A DNA stretch of 64,000 bases from an uncultured Clostridia bacterium (GCA_944412495.1 CALYBL010000018.1:1-64000), one strand, 5' to 3'; shown: positions 43,835-54,211, counted from the first letter of the stretch. The notes: generated by a model not told the origin, from the letters alone. A program made the numbers and translations.

Positions 43835-46800
43835 TTATTTTACAAAAGCCACACTGCTTTCACCAAGTATATTCTTTAGCTCTTTTATAAGCGGCTCGTT
43901 TACCTCCACCCACATATTCCGGGGTGACATGAGCCTGCGTCCGTCGGAAAGCACTAAAATCACCGGAGTGTTGCCCTCGAATATGTCCATGACCCGGCGT
44001 GCACGGAGATAGCTTTCATCCTGCATTGATGAGATTTTAAGATACAGTCCGGACTTGATGTGTTTCTGAGGCGTGCCCTCTTTTGCCGGCTTTGCCTGCT
44101 CCGCATGGCTTAACGCGTCGGGCAAAGAACGCATGCTTTCGCATACGAGCTGCGCCGGACGGTCCTCACGCAGGCTTATGCGGGCGGACACGTAAACCGC
44201 CGTTCCCTCCTGAAGCAGCACTGATGCTGCCTGCATGACCTTCGGAAAAATTATCATCTCACAGCTCCCGCCCAAATCCTCTACCGTTGCAAAGGCCATG
44301 GTCTGGTTGGACTTTGTGGTCTTAAGCCGTATCTCCGTTATTATACACGCTATCTTTACAAGGTCATTGTCGGAGTATCGGCTGCCCTCCTTCCCCGCCT
44401 CAGCAATATCCGAAAGCTGTGCGCATCTGAGCTTTTTTGCAGCCTCGGCGTACTGCGCCATCGGGTGGCCGGATATATAGAGGCCGGTGACCTCCTTTTC
44501 CATTGCCAATAGCTCACTTTTGGGCAGCTCTGCAACCTTTGGGTATTCGTAATCGTCAGAAACGGCATCGTCGGACTCGCGTGCAAGGTCAAAAAAGCCA
44601 ATCTGACCGTCGACGTTCCTGCGCTTTTTCGCCGCCAAATCCTCCAAAATACCCTCTATCGAGCGAAGCATCTGCAGGCGGTTAACTCCGAGGCCGTCAC
44701 AGGCACCGCTTTTTACCAGGCTCTCAAGTGCACGGCGGTTCATGTCGCCGCCTGAAAGACGGGAGCAGAAATCATAAAAGGTTTTATACCTTCCGCCCTT
44801 CTCCCGCTCCTCTATAAGCCGCTCGATGAGCTTATGTCCGAGATTCTTTATCGCCTGAAGGCCGAAAACTATACTGTCGCCGGATACTGTAAAGCCAGAC
44901 ATGCTAGTCTGTATATTGGGAGGAAGAACGTTTATGTGCAGCCTTGCGCACTCCGCCATATATTCCGCTACCTTATCGGTATTGTCCATAACGCTGTTGA
45001 GCAGCGCGGCTATAAACTGGCGAGAATAGTGGCACTTGAGGTACGCCGTCTGGTATGACACAAAAGCATACGCGGCGGCGTGAGATTTATTGAAGGCGTA
45101 AGACGCAAAGGAGGACATATCGTCAAATATGTCATTTGCTGTTTTTTCGTCAATTCCGCGCTTTACTGCACCGTCTATTGCGGGAGACCCACCGTCTGCC
45201 GGCATGCCGTGCAGGAATATCTCTCGCTCTCTGTCCATGACGTCGTGCTTTTTCTTTGACATGGCCCTTCTGACTATATCGGCGCGGCCAAGGGTGTATC
45301 CGGCAAGCTTGCGGAAAATCTCCATAACCTGCTCCTGATACACTATGCAGCCGTAGGTGACCTCCAAAATCGGCTTAAGCTGCGGAGTTTTGTATTTTAT
45401 GAGCGACGGATTATGGCGGTTGCGTATATAGGTTGGGATAGAATCCATGGGGCCGGGGCGATAAAGCGACACAACCGCTATTAAATCCTCTATTCTGTCC
45501 GGCTTGAGCGTCCTGAGCACCGAGCGCATGCCCGCCGATTCGAACTGGAATACGCCGAGCGTATCGCCCGAGGAAAGCATCTCCATAGTCGCCTTGTCGT
45601 CAAGAGGAATTTTGTCAATGTCAAAGCCTGCGTCAAACTCGCGCACGGCGTCTGCAGCCTCTTTGATGACTGTCAGTGTACGCAGGCCCAAAAAGTCCAT
45701 TTTAAGCAGGCCCAACCGCTCGATATCAGTCATATTGTACTGAGTAACCACAGCCTCATCGTTTTTTGCCAGCGGCACATAAGACGAGACCTCATCCTTT
45801 GTTATAACAACGCCGGCAGCGTGCGTGGAGGCATGCCTCGACATGCCCTCAACGCGGCGGGCCATGTCGATAAGCTCCCTCGTCCGTACATCTGAGCTGT
45901 AAAGCTCCTTAAGCTCCTTAGATTGATTTAGCGCCTGGTCCAGAGTTATATTAAGCTTCATAGGCACAAGCTTTGCCGTGCTGTCGGCGACCGAATACGG
46001 TATATCAAGCGCCCGTGCCACATCGCGTATGGCAGCCCGCGCCGCCATCGTACCAAAGGTTATTATCTGTGCAACGTGGTCGGCGCCGTACTTCCTTATG
46101 ACGTAGTCTATTACCTCCTGCCGCCGGATATAGCAGAAGTCAATATCAAAATCCGGCATACTGACGCGTTCGGGATTCAAAAAGCGCTCAAACAGAAGGC
46201 CGTATTTTATCGGGTCTATGCCGGTTATCCCTATGCAGTATGCGATAAGGCTTCCAGCGCCGGAGCCCCTTCCCGGACCGACCGGTATCCCTCTGCGCCT
46301 GGCATAGCTGACAAAGTCCCACACTATAAGATAATAATTCGTATAGCCCATGCTGTTTACAACGTTAAGCTCATATTCAAGACGTTCCTTTAGGCTTTCA
46401 TCCGGAGCTTCTCCGTATTTTTCGCGCAGCCCGTCCATAGCTATACGGCGGAGATAGGCGTAATTGTCGCTTTCGCCTTCTACCTTAAAGGCCGGAAGCT
46501 TTATCCTGCCGAATTCTATCGTCACATTGCACCTTTCGGCAATTTGGGCCGTGTTCTCTATCGCCTCGGCGTCCTGCGGCAGTGCAGCAAGCATTTCCTC
46601 CTCAGTTTTAAGATAAAATTCGTCGCTGGCAAACTCCAAGCCTCCGGCGTCGTTTACCGTTTTGTTGGTCTGTATGCATATGAGCACCTTCTGCACGCGG
46701 CTGTCATCAGCGTCTATATAATGCACATCATTTGTCGCTACAAGCTTTATTCCCGTCTCCCGCGATATTCTGCGCAGCCCGTCGTTTACCGTCTGCTGCT

Positions 46801-47341
46801 CCTTTATCCCGTGATTCTGCAGCTCCAAAAAATAATTGCCGCTGCCGAAAATTTCGTTATAATCAAGTGCTGTCTGCTTTGCACGCTCATAGTCGCCTGA
46901 GGTCAGAGCGCGCGGAATCTCGCCGGCGAGGCAGGCGGAAAGCGCTATAAGCCCGCTGCTGTATTCCCGCAGAAGCTCCTTATCCACGCGCGGACGGCCG
47001 TAAAAGCCTTCTGTAAATCCCCTTGAAACCAGCTGCATGAGATTCTTATAGCCCTCGTCGTTTTCGCAAAGCAGCACCAAATGATTATGCTCGCTGTCCA
47101 CTTTTGCCTCTCGGTCAAACCTCGTACGGGCGGCAACATACACCTCGCAGCCGATTATGGGCTTTACGCCGTACTTTTTAGCGGCGTCGTAAAAATCTAT
47201 CACGCCGTACATTGCGCCGTGGTCGGTTATCGCTACGGCCGTCTGGCCCCGGTCGAGCACGGCTTTCATCAGCGGCTCCATGCGGCAGACACCGTCAAGC
47301 AGACTGTATTCTGTATGAAGATGCAAATGTACAAAGCTCAT
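43835..47341 (-). CDS. dnaE: DNA polymerase III alpha subunit
   Basis: A 1168-residue replicative polymerase of the DnaE type, not PolC. The PHP domain starts FVHLHLHTEYSLLDG at residues 3-17. The polymerase active site has VGPGRGSGAGSLIAYCIGI and MPDFDIDF, then HASTHAAGVVI. Later parts are YQEQVMEIF, ALESLVKSGACD (HhH region) and an OB domain from about 960. Length is normal. It is 84 bases from whiA on the same strand. No beta-clamp or PolC gene is in the window. Confidence 0.97.
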   Translation of the reverse strand: MSFVHLHLHTEYSLLDGVCRMEPLMKAVLDRGQTAVAITDHGAMYGVIDFYDAAKKYGVKPIIGCEVYVAARTRFDREAKVDSEHNHLVLLCENDEGYKNLMQLVSRGFTEGFYGRPRVDKELLREYSSGLIALSACLAGEIPRALTSGDYERAKQTALDYNEIFGSGNYFLELQNHGIKEQQTVNDGLRRISRETGIKLVATNDVHYIDADDSRVQKVLICIQTNKTVNDAGGLEFASDEFYLKTEEEMLAALPQDAEAIENTAQIAERCNVTIEFGRIKLPAFKVEGESDNYAYLRRIAMDGLREKYGEAPDESLKERLEYELNVVNSMGYTNYYLIVWDFVSYARRRGIPVGPGRGSGAGSLIAYCIGITGIDPIKYGLLFERFLNPERVSMPDFDIDFCYIRRQEVIDYVIRKYGADHVAQIITFGTMAARAAIRDVARALDIPYSVADSTAKLVPMKLNITLDQALNQSKELKELYSSDVRTRELIDMARRVEGMSRHASTHAAGVVITKDEVSSYVPLAKNDEAVVTQYNMTDIERLGLLKMDFLGLRTLTVIKEAADAVREFDAGFDIDKIPLDDKATMEMLSSGDTLGVFQFESAGMRSVLRTLKPDRIEDLIAVVSLYRPGPMDSIPTYIRNRHNPSLIKYKTPQLKPILEVTYGCIVYQEQVMEIFRKLAGYTLGRADIVRRAMSKKKHDVMDREREIFLHGMPADGGSPAIDGAVKRGIDEKTANDIFDDMSSFASYAFNKSHAAAYAFVSYQTAYLKCHYSRQFIAALLNSVMDNTDKVAEYMAECARLHINVLPPNIQTSMSGFTVSGDSIVFGLQAIKNLGHKLIERLIEEREKGGRYKTFYDFCSRLSGGDMNRRALESLVKSGACDGLGVNRLQMLRSIEGILEDLAAKKRRNVDGQIGFFDLARESDDAVSDDYEYPKVAELPKSELLAMEKEVTGLYISGHPMAQYAEAAKKLRCAQLSDIAEAGKEGSRYSDNDLVKIACIITEIRLKTTKSNQTMAFATVEDLGGSCEMIIFPKVMQAASVLLQEGTAVYVSARISLREDRPAQLVCESMRSLPDALSHAEQAKPAKEGTPQKHIKSGLYLKISSMQDESYLRARRVMDIFEGNTPVILVLSDGRRLMSPRNMWVEVNEPLIKELKNILGESSVAFVK

Positions 47342-47425
47342 AAGGACTCCAGACTTCTTTTGTGTTTTGATTTAAGGCGCCGCTGCAGCAGTAAAATTAC
47401 AACGCCGCCGCTTGATGCTATTTTG

Positions 47426-48319
47426 TCAAAGATTTTTTGATATTTCTATAAGCCTGTTTAGCCGGTGGCTGAGGCCGGATTTGCTCATTCCAAACAGCGC
47501 ACACATCTCACTCAGCGACATGTCTGGGTTGTTTATTCTTGCCTCCGCGGCAAGCTTAAGGGATTCGGGAAGATTTTCTAACTTTCCGCTCTCCTTTATC
47601 CGGCGTATTGCGTAAAGCTGCCGCGCCGCCGCGTCAGCGGTTTTTGATATGTTTGCCGTTTCGCAGTTGGTTATGCGGTTTGCCTTGTTGCGGATATCCT
47701 TGTAAATTTTTACGTTCATTATCTCTAAGGTTGAGTTCTGTGCACCCATCATGGTTAGAAGATCCTCTACCCTCTCGCTTTCGTTTATATATACGGAGTA
47801 GCCGCTGCCCCTGACGGAAACACCCGCATTTATGCCGACCTCAAGAAGCACACGAGCCATATCCGACGCAAGATTTTTATGCTGGATGCTGAATTCAAGC
47901 CGGTAATTCTTCCGTGGGTCGGAGATGCTGCCGCAGACGATGAAAGCACCCCTCAAAAACGCCGCATGGCAGCAGTCGTTTTCCAAATTTGCAAGGTTTA
48001 TCCTGATACTTATGTCGTTTGCACGATGTGAAAATTTATCAAGCACCAAAAGCCTGTCTGATTTTCCGGCAACCGAGCACAGATAGAGCCCGCCGCCTGA
48101 TTCCGGTTTGGAAAGAGCGCACTGCACTCCGCATATACCTTGCAGTGCGGACCGGTATCTCCGTGCGGCAGTGCCGCTTTCTGTATAAAGCGATATTGCG
48201 CGAGAGGAAAAGGAGGATGCACAGATAAGCATACCGTAGCATTCGGCAAATTCACAGCACGCCTTTGCCTGCACCGACATAAGCTCTTTTTTTACGCTTT
48301 GAGAAAAATATTCCTTCAT
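47426..48319 (-). CDS. whiA: WhiA family DNA-binding protein
   Basis: A 297-residue protein with an N-terminal LAGLIDADG-homing-endonuclease-like domain (CHAAFLRGAFIVCGSISDPRK, without catalytic acids) and a C-terminal helix-turn-helix (LSEMCALFGMSKSGLSHRLNRL). WhiA acts in cell division and sporulation control in Actinobacteria and affects chromosome segregation in B. subtilis. The ATG at 48319, giving MKEYFSQSVKKEL, is the family start; GGGAG is 11 bases upstream. In most Firmicutes rapZ and yvcK (gluconeogenesis factor) precede whiA; they are missing here. Confidence 0.93.
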   Translation of the reverse strand: MKEYFSQSVKKELMSVQAKACCEFAECYGMLICASSFSSRAISLYTESGTAARRYRSALQGICGVQCALSKPESGGGLYLCSVAGKSDRLLVLDKFSHRANDISIRINLANLENDCCHAAFLRGAFIVCGSISDPRKNYRLEFSIQHKNLASDMARVLLEVGINAGVSVRGSGYSVYINESERVEDLLTMMGAQNSTLEIMNVKIYKDIRNKANRITNCETANISKTADAAARQLYAIRRIKESGKLENLPESLKLAAEARINNPDMSLSEMCALFGMSKSGLSHRLNRLIEISKNL

Positions 48320-48797
48320 TATAAAATAATCTCCCGCAAAGTAAACACGGCAGCGACGGACAAAATACACACAATGCCGCACATCAGAGTCCGGCGGCTT
48401 GTCCGTTAATCCGATTAAAATTTACTGCAGACAAATAATAGAAATACAGGCTTAAGCATGCGCTGCTGCGAATGCCCTGATTCTTATTGCAGCCACTGAA
48501 GCCGCGTCCTCACACCAACAGACTATTTACGCGCACAAAGACTTATTGAAGCATCCATCACAAAAGAATACGGCTTGTGTCTTTCGACATCTCAGAAATA
48601 AGCAATTTGCGGCGCTGGAAAATTATTAGTGCCATGTGCTCAAAATATCATTGGCAGATTGCCTGTTCCTTCCGGACAAAATCGGCTGCGCCTTGACAGC
48701 TGCAGCGGATATTTAACGCCCTGTTATCACGAATCCGATAAATTCTGCCAAAGCTGAATATTTATACCGCCGGACGCCGTTGCATAGCCCGTACATT
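48320..48797. other. Spacer in place of rapZ-yvcK
   Basis: About 480 bases between murB and whiA with no gene. One plus-strand frame near 48547-48600 reads IEASITKEYGLCLSTSQK-stop, too short to place. No RapZ P-loop or YvcK motif found on either strand. Confidence 0.5.
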
Positions 48798-49730
48798 TTA
48801 AAGCTCGGAAACAGTCCTGCCGACTATTTTAATCTCACATTCGAGCATAATTCCAGTTTCTTTATACACGGTGTTTTTTATTTTCGATATGAGCCGCAAT
48901 ACGTCGTCGCATGTGGCGCCGCCGGTATTGACAATAAAGCCGGCGTGCTTTTCGCTTACCTGTGCTCCGCCGACAAAGGCGCCCTTAAGTCCGCAGCTTT
49001 CTATAAGCGAGCCGGCAAAATTGCCCTCCGGACGTTTGAAGGTGCTGCCGGCGCTCGGCATATAATACGGCTGCTTTGAAAGACGCTTTTGCATAAGCTC
49101 TTCCATTTTCTCGGATATGCTGAGGCGGCTGCCTGCTTTAAGCGCCATCGTCGCCGAAATGATTATCAGGCCGCTGTCGGTATATGCACTGCTGCGGTAG
49201 CCCATTTTCAGCTCCTCGCCCGAATATTCGCCTATATTTCCCGTCATGGATATGTGCCTGCATGATACAAGTATATCCTTCATCTCACTGCCGTAGCATC
49301 CGGCATTCATGTATGCCGCACCGCCGATGCTTCCCGGTATTCCCCATGCAAACTCGAGACCGGTCAGCGAGTGCTCTGCCGCCGCACGGCTGGCCGACAT
49401 TATCTTCAGCCCGGCGCCCGCCGTTACCCTTCCGTCTTCTGAAAAGGTTATATCCTTAAGTCCCAGGGTGGATATCACAGCGCCCTCTATACCGGCATCT
49501 GATACCAGCAGGTTTGTGCCGCTGCCGACTATCGTTATCGGTGCCTGCACAGCCTTGCAGGCGCTGACTGCGCCGAGCAGCATATCCTCCGTGCCCGGAA
49601 TTATAAATATATCAGCTGGACCGCCTATGCGAAAGCTGGTGTGCTTGTGCATAGGCTCATTTTTTCTGTATTCGCAGCCAAGCTTTTCAAGCTCGGCCTC
49701 AAGCTCGCTGTATTTGCTGCCGTGTTCCAT
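48798..49730 (-). CDS. murB: UDP-N-acetylenolpyruvoylglucosamine reductase
   Basis: A 310-residue FAD enzyme of peptidoglycan synthesis that reduces enolpyruvyl-UDP-GlcNAc to UDP-MurNAc with NADPH. Motifs: HTSFRIGGPADIF at residues 30-42, IVGSGTNLLVSD, EFAWGIPGSIGGAAYMNAGCYG, and the catalytic AGSTFKRPEGNFAG with VGGAQVSEKHAGFIVN. It is the shorter type IIb form typical of Firmicutes. GGGAG precedes the start. Confidence 0.96.
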   Translation of the reverse strand: MEHGSKYSELEAELEKLGCEYRKNEPMHKHTSFRIGGPADIFIIPGTEDMLLGAVSACKAVQAPITIVGSGTNLLVSDAGIEGAVISTLGLKDITFSEDGRVTAGAGLKIMSASRAAAEHSLTGLEFAWGIPGSIGGAAYMNAGCYGSEMKDILVSCRHISMTGNIGEYSGEELKMGYRSSAYTDSGLIIISATMALKAGSRLSISEKMEELMQKRLSKQPYYMPSAGSTFKRPEGNFAGSLIESCGLKGAFVGGAQVSEKHAGFIVNTGGATCDDVLRLISKIKNTVYKETGIMLECEIKIVGRTVSEL

Positions 49731-49929
49731 AGATAAGGCTCCCGTAATATTTCAGATGCTTCATGCACTTAAAAAAGCATGCCGATTTACCGCTTCTGTT
49801 AATAATATTTACATCCGTTTAAAACTATAACCATAAATTTTATTTATAGAGCTGACAGAAGCATTCTTCGCACATAAGGCTTTCGAAAATCAATACTGCC
49901 GCTGATAAAGACAATGCGGATATAATATG

Positions 49930-50898
49930 CTAATCCGCTGATTTTCCGTATAATCTGTATAGATTTGCTGCGCCTATTATTCCCGCGTCGTTGCCAAGCT
50001 CGGCTATCTTCAGCTTTGTCTGCTTTTCGGCATACATGCTGTACCGCTCTGCCCTCACCTGTGCGTGTATAGGCTTGAGTATGGTGTCACCCTCCTTAGA
50101 GATACCGCCTCCTATGCATACTATCTCCGGCTGGAATATGTTTATCACGTTAACTATGCCGCAGCCAACATAGCGAAGATATTTGCGCACTACCTCGCGG
50201 CCGGCCTCGTCGTTTATGCGCATGGCGTCAAACGCCGTTTTCCCGTTTACGTTTGTTATATTGCCCTCTACGATATCCCACATTGCTGATTCGGGATTGC
50301 GGCTCATTGCCTCCTTGGTCTGTCTTATAAGCGCTGTAGCAGAGGCATATGCCTCCCAGCATCCGTAGCGTCCGCAGTTGCAGGGCTCGCCGTCTATATT
50401 TATCACCATGTGTCCAAGCTCGGCTCCGTCATAGTTGTGCCCGCTGTAGATTCGGCCGTCAATTATGATTCCGCTGCCTACACCCGTACCAAGAGTGATA
50501 ACAATAAAATCACTTTTCCCCCTGCCGGCGCCGGCAAGAAACTCGCCGTATGCGGCGGCATTGGCATCGTTTTCGACATAAACCTTCTTGCTAAGACGCC
50601 TGCTCAAATCGTCCTTTATGGGATACATGCGGAAATTGAGGTTGTTTGTCCCCTCCAGTATACCGCTTTCAACGTTGACAGCGCCGGGGCAGCCTATACC
50701 GACAGATTCTATCTGCGATTCGTCCAGCCCCGATGCCGCAACTGCTTCATAATACAGCTCAACCATATCGTTTATTATCTCAGCATCAGGACGCGTGCCC
50801 AATGTGGGACGCTTGGTCTTTCCAATTATTTTAAAATCATCGTCTACAATTCCGGCCGCCATCTTTGTGCCGCCGAGGTCAATTCCAATGTTATACAT
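49930..50898 (-). CDS. ROK family glucokinase
   Basis: A 322-residue ROK-family sugar kinase, most likely glucokinase. ATP-binding DLGGTK at residues 7-12, catalytic Asp111 in VENDANAAA, and the zinc motif CNCGRYGCWE with Cys173, 175 and 180 and His163. It phosphorylates glucose with ATP as a PTS-independent entry to glycolysis. It lies between hprK and murB, all on one strand, a neighbourhood common in Clostridia. Confidence 0.93.
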   Translation of the reverse strand: MYNIGIDLGGTKMAAGIVDDDFKIIGKTKRPTLGTRPDAEIINDMVELYYEAVAASGLDESQIESVGIGCPGAVNVESGILEGTNNLNFRMYPIKDDLSRRLSKKVYVENDANAAAYGEFLAGAGRGKSDFIVITLGTGVGSGIIIDGRIYSGHNYDGAELGHMVINIDGEPCNCGRYGCWEAYASATALIRQTKEAMSRNPESAMWDIVEGNITNVNGKTAFDAMRINDEAGREVVRKYLRYVGCGIVNVINIFQPEIVCIGGGISKEGDTILKPIHAQVRAERYSMYAEKQTKLKIAELGNDAGIIGAANLYRLYGKSAD

Positions 50899-51006
50899 AT
50901 TCTTCGCCCCTTAAGAGAGGAACCGGCGTCCCGTTTAAGTTGCCGCAGGCACCGTATTCCGTATATTTCTCAGCGCCGGCAGTGCCCGACGCCTATTTTG
51001 ACGTTT

Positions 51007-51978
51007 TTATTCGTATGCAGAAAATTCATCGGCCGGCTGCTCGTCCTCATCCGTCTCGGTATACATGCCAAGACCCTTGAGCAGCTCCTTTGCCGCGTTG
51101 AAGCCCATCTTCTTCTGACGGTTGTTCATAGCTGCAACCTCAATTATAATTGCGAGGTTGCGTCCGGGCTTGACGGGTATAGTTATTGACGGTATATGGT
51201 TGCCGAGTATCTCGGTCGTCTCGTTGTCTATACCCATCCTGTCGTATATTTTGCTTGGATCCCATTGCTCAAGATTAATTATGAGGTCTATTTTTTCCGT
51301 AAGCTTTACAGAGCCCATACCGAATATTCTTCTGGCATTGATTATGCCTATGCCGCGCAGCTCGATAAAATGACGTATCTTATCCGGCGCCGAGCCGACC
51401 AGTGTCTTTGATGATACCTTGCGTATCTCCACCGCATCGTCGGCGACAAGACGATGACCGCGCTTTATCAGCTCTATCGCAGTTTCGCTTTTGCCGACGC
51501 CGCTTTCTCCCAGAAGAAGTATGCCCTCTCCGTACACTTCGATAAACACACCGTGGCGCGTTATTCTCGGAGCCAGCTGAACATTCAGAAATGATATAAG
51601 GTCGGACATAAACGACGATGTTTCGTCGTTTGTCCTAAGCAGCGGCACGCCGTACCTTTTTACTGCGTCACTGAGCTCGCCGGCCGGCTCAATCCCGCGC
51701 GATATTATAACCGCAGGCGGCCCCGGCTGCAGCAGCCGCGATATCCTGTCGCGGCGCTCCTTGCTGTCAAAGTGCGCAATATAGGAGGTTTCCGACCGGC
51801 CAAGTATCTGAATTCTGTTTTTATTGTAGTGCTCAAAAAATCCGCCAAGCTCAAGTCCCGGACGGTTGACCGCCGAGGAGGATATGTATATCTCAGAGCT
51901 GTCCTTCGGCAGATAAAGCGACTCAAGATTAAAGCTGTTTATTATCTGCTTAAGCGATACGGTAAATGTGCCCTTCAA
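51007..51978 (-). CDS. hprK: HPr kinase/phosphorylase
   Basis: A 323-residue bifunctional enzyme that phosphorylates and dephosphorylates Ser46 of HPr, the key step in Gram-positive catabolite repression. The P-loop GESGVGKS lies at about 157-164, followed by GHRLVADDAVEI; the signature HIPSITIPVKPGRNLAIIIEV is near 265-285. The start is ambiguous: TTG at 51978, giving MKGTFTVSLKQ with GGGTG upstream, is chosen over GTG at 51987 because it matches the family start. The longer upstream reading frame is spurious. C-terminal acidic tail is normal. Confidence 0.95.
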   Translation of the reverse strand: MKGTFTVSLKQIINSFNLESLYLPKDSSEIYISSSAVNRPGLELGGFFEHYNKNRIQILGRSETSYIAHFDSKERRDRISRLLQPGPPAVIISRGIEPAGELSDAVKRYGVPLLRTNDETSSFMSDLISFLNVQLAPRITRHGVFIEVYGEGILLLGESGVGKSETAIELIKRGHRLVADDAVEIRKVSSKTLVGSAPDKIRHFIELRGIGIINARRIFGMGSVKLTEKIDLIINLEQWDPSKIYDRMGIDNETTEILGNHIPSITIPVKPGRNLAIIIEVAAMNNRQKKMGFNAAKELLKGLGMYTETDEDEQPADEFSAYE

Positions 51979-52266
51979 GCTTATCACCCATTCTGCCCTT
52001 CGGCATATAATTGCTGCAAAGCATAATTTTATACTTAACATTATATACCATACCATCGAATTAATAAAGTAAAAAAATGCACATAATACTTGCTTGATTT
52101 TGCACCGCTGCTGGGGTATCATGATATTATAAAAATCATCGATAATGTATTTATTTCAGCACCACAAAAATAAAAGCCGCTTGAATCATTATTTTCAATT
52201 TTTTAGGAAAAATATAACATTTCTGCATTCAAAATACCGCTGTTAAATATAAGTGAGGTTGAAATT

Positions 52267-53433
52267 ATGTCTTTAAAGGTTGGACTTCTTAACGATTCCT
52301 TTCCGCCGACAATAGACGGCGTGGCAAATACCGTTATAAATTACGCCCGCGTGCTGCATGACATGGGCTGCGGCGTAACCGTCATAACTCCGAAGTATCC
52401 GCGTGCTGAGGATAATTACGATTTTGACGTTTATCGTTACTTTTCCATAGGACTCAATAAAAGAATCGGCTACCGCGCAGGTATTCCGACCCCGGTTTCC
52501 GCCGGCAGAATATTGTCGAAAAAGCTGGACATACTTCATGTCCACGCGCCGTTCGTGTCGTCAATTATGGCTAAATCTGTATCAATAAGACCGCACCGCT
52601 CGCCGACGGTTTTTACATACCACACCAAGTTTGACATAGACATCGACGCGAGGGTTAAAAACAAGCCTATACGCAAAATCGCCCGCAGAATTGTGCTGGC
52701 AAACATCAACATGGCGGACGAGGTATGGGTCGTGACCGAAACGGCAGCAAAAAGCCTCAGGGATTTGGGATATAAGGGCGATTATATGGTCATGGAAAAC
52801 GGCACTGATTTTCCCAGAGGAAAAACGGATGACAAATTTCTTGCAGAGGTCTGCGAAAAATACGGCATACCGTCTGACAGGCTTATCTTTCTCTTCGTTG
52901 GACGCATGCAGTGGTATAAAAATATAAAGCTCATTATTGACACCTTAAAGGAGGTAAAGGGGGCCGGAGTGGCATTTCAAATGTATTTTGTCGGCGACGG
53001 CAACGACAGAAGCGACATCGAGCGGTATATAAAGGAGGTTGGTATGGACGACTGCATATCCTGCCTTGGCGCCATATATGACCGTTCGCTTGTCCGCGCC
53101 TTCTGCAGCCGGGCCGATTTGTTCCTTTTCCCCTCGGTTTACGACACCTCCGGCCTTGTCGTAAAGGAGGCAGCCGCTGCGGCCTGTCCCAGCCTGCTTA
53201 TAAAGGGCGCCGCTGCAGCGGAGGGCGTCGAAGACGGCTTTTCCGGGCTGCTGGCGGAGGAAAGCCCTGAGTCCTGTGCAAAGTCAGTCATAGATGCTGT
53301 GCACTCCGGCAGGCTGGCAGAAATGGGGCTTAACGCAATGGAGCACGTGTATCTTTCGTGGGAGGACGCCGTCGGCAAAGCGTATGACAGGTATGAAAAA
53401 ATACTTGAGTCATGGCCCAAACGTAAAAAATAA
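52267..53433 (+). CDS. Family 4 glycosyltransferase (diacylglycerol glucosyltransferase type)
   Basis: A 388-residue GT-B enzyme. The N-terminal LLNDSFPPTIDGVANTVINYAR and HVHAPFVSSIMAK, with TYHTKFDIDIDAR, resemble glycosyltransferases that add glucose to diacylglycerol. The C-terminal half has FVGRMQWYKNIKLII, FVGDGNDRSDIE and the nucleotide-sugar block PSVYDTSGLVVKEAAAAACP. It probably makes membrane glycolipids; acceptor unproven. It is divergent from hprK. A degraded copy of its centre lies at 39432-39530. Confidence 0.88.
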   Translation: MSLKVGLLNDSFPPTIDGVANTVINYARVLHDMGCGVTVITPKYPRAEDNYDFDVYRYFSIGLNKRIGYRAGIPTPVSAGRILSKKLDILHVHAPFVSSIMAKSVSIRPHRSPTVFTYHTKFDIDIDARVKNKPIRKIARRIVLANINMADEVWVVTETAAKSLRDLGYKGDYMVMENGTDFPRGKTDDKFLAEVCEKYGIPSDRLIFLFVGRMQWYKNIKLIIDTLKEVKGAGVAFQMYFVGDGNDRSDIERYIKEVGMDDCISCLGAIYDRSLVRAFCSRADLFLFPSVYDTSGLVVKEAAAAACPSLLIKGAAAAEGVEDGFSGLLAEESPESCAKSVIDAVHSGRLAEMGLNAMEHVYLSWEDAVGKAYDRYEKILESWPKRKK

Positions 53434-53654
53434 GCATTTGCGCCTTATTGATATTTTTTATCTGTGGATATACTCAGCAACATGTCACCTATATATTAAC
53501 ATCGGCTGCATAAATGACGCTCCGCGCCGTCATATATATGCAGCTTAAATTTTGCGGTAAAGTCCAAAAATCATATATATTTTTGCTGCTGCGGTATTTT
53601 TTGCAGCTATCAAATAATGAAATCCGTTAATGGTAAAGCGCGGACAAAACACAA

Positions 53655-53790
53655 AGCCGATAACCGTCACGGTAGTGCCATGATACATGGCTATTCCGCC
53701 GATAGCTGCGGCGGCAAAGTTTCTGCCGCCGCTCCGGCGGACGCTCTATAATTCCGGCAATCTTTATCCTTTCACATATCGGTTTACGTC
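53655..53790 (-). pseudogene. Relic of the 5' end of accA
   Basis: Minus-strand frames read ERIKIAGIIERP and, in another frame, AAIGGIAMYHGTTVTVIG. Intact accA nearby has EKIKIARMMNRP and AAVIGGIAMYKGTPVTVIG. The DNA CATGGCTATTCCGCCGATA is identical in both. The middle of the N-terminal region is deleted and the frame broken, so this is a dead fragment of a duplicated accA. Confidence 0.85.
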
Positions 53791-53866
53791 AGCAAACGCC
53801 CCGGAAAACCGTGGGCGTTTCCTTGGTTGTTTAGTTTCGAGCAGAAAATCAGAGAAAGGCTTGCTA

Positions 53867-53955
53867 TAGTAAATTAGTAGTCTGCACAGACCTCAGAGGG
53901 GCCAGGACCTGCTGAGCCATGGAGTACTGAAGAGCTATGCTTCGCTGCCGGTAAA
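53867..53955. repeat. Dispersed ~100-bp repeat, copy 2
   Basis: Matches 26089-26195 with a deletion of about 18 bases. It lies 75 bases from the accA relic. The first hairpin is weaker here than in copy 1. Confidence 0.7.
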
Positions 53956-54145
53956 ACAGTTTTTTGGTTTTCCGGCTTATCTCTTCAAGCAGATCTCTTA
54001 CCGCAGAAAACTCCGTCTCCCTATGAAGCGGCCGGCTTTTTTCTCTCACTTTTGGTAATTATGCGATTCTTTGACATTGTCTTTGTCAAGGCTCTTTTAT
54101 CTGCCACCGGCAAAGTCAGGGTTTTTCTAATTCTAAAGGCAATAA

Positions 54146-54178
54146 ACAAAAAAGCAGGGAGCAAATAATTGCTCCCTG
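54146..54178 (-). terminator. Terminator of the acc operon
   Basis: CAGGGAGCAA (54155-54164) with TTGCTCCCTG (54169-54178), then on the minus strand CTTTTTTG. Confidence 0.9.
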
Positions 54179-54211
54179 TGCTTGCCTGCTAATCACGTCT
54201 ATCAACAAAAA

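Larger units (their letters stand above)
53434..54211. other. Spacer holding an accA relic and repeat copy 2
   Basis: About 780 bases. 53434-53640 shows nothing. The relic is at 53655-53790, a hairpin AAACGCCC/GGGCGTTT at 53794-53820, repeat copy 2 at 53867-53955, and the acc terminator at 54146-54178. Confidence 0.55.
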
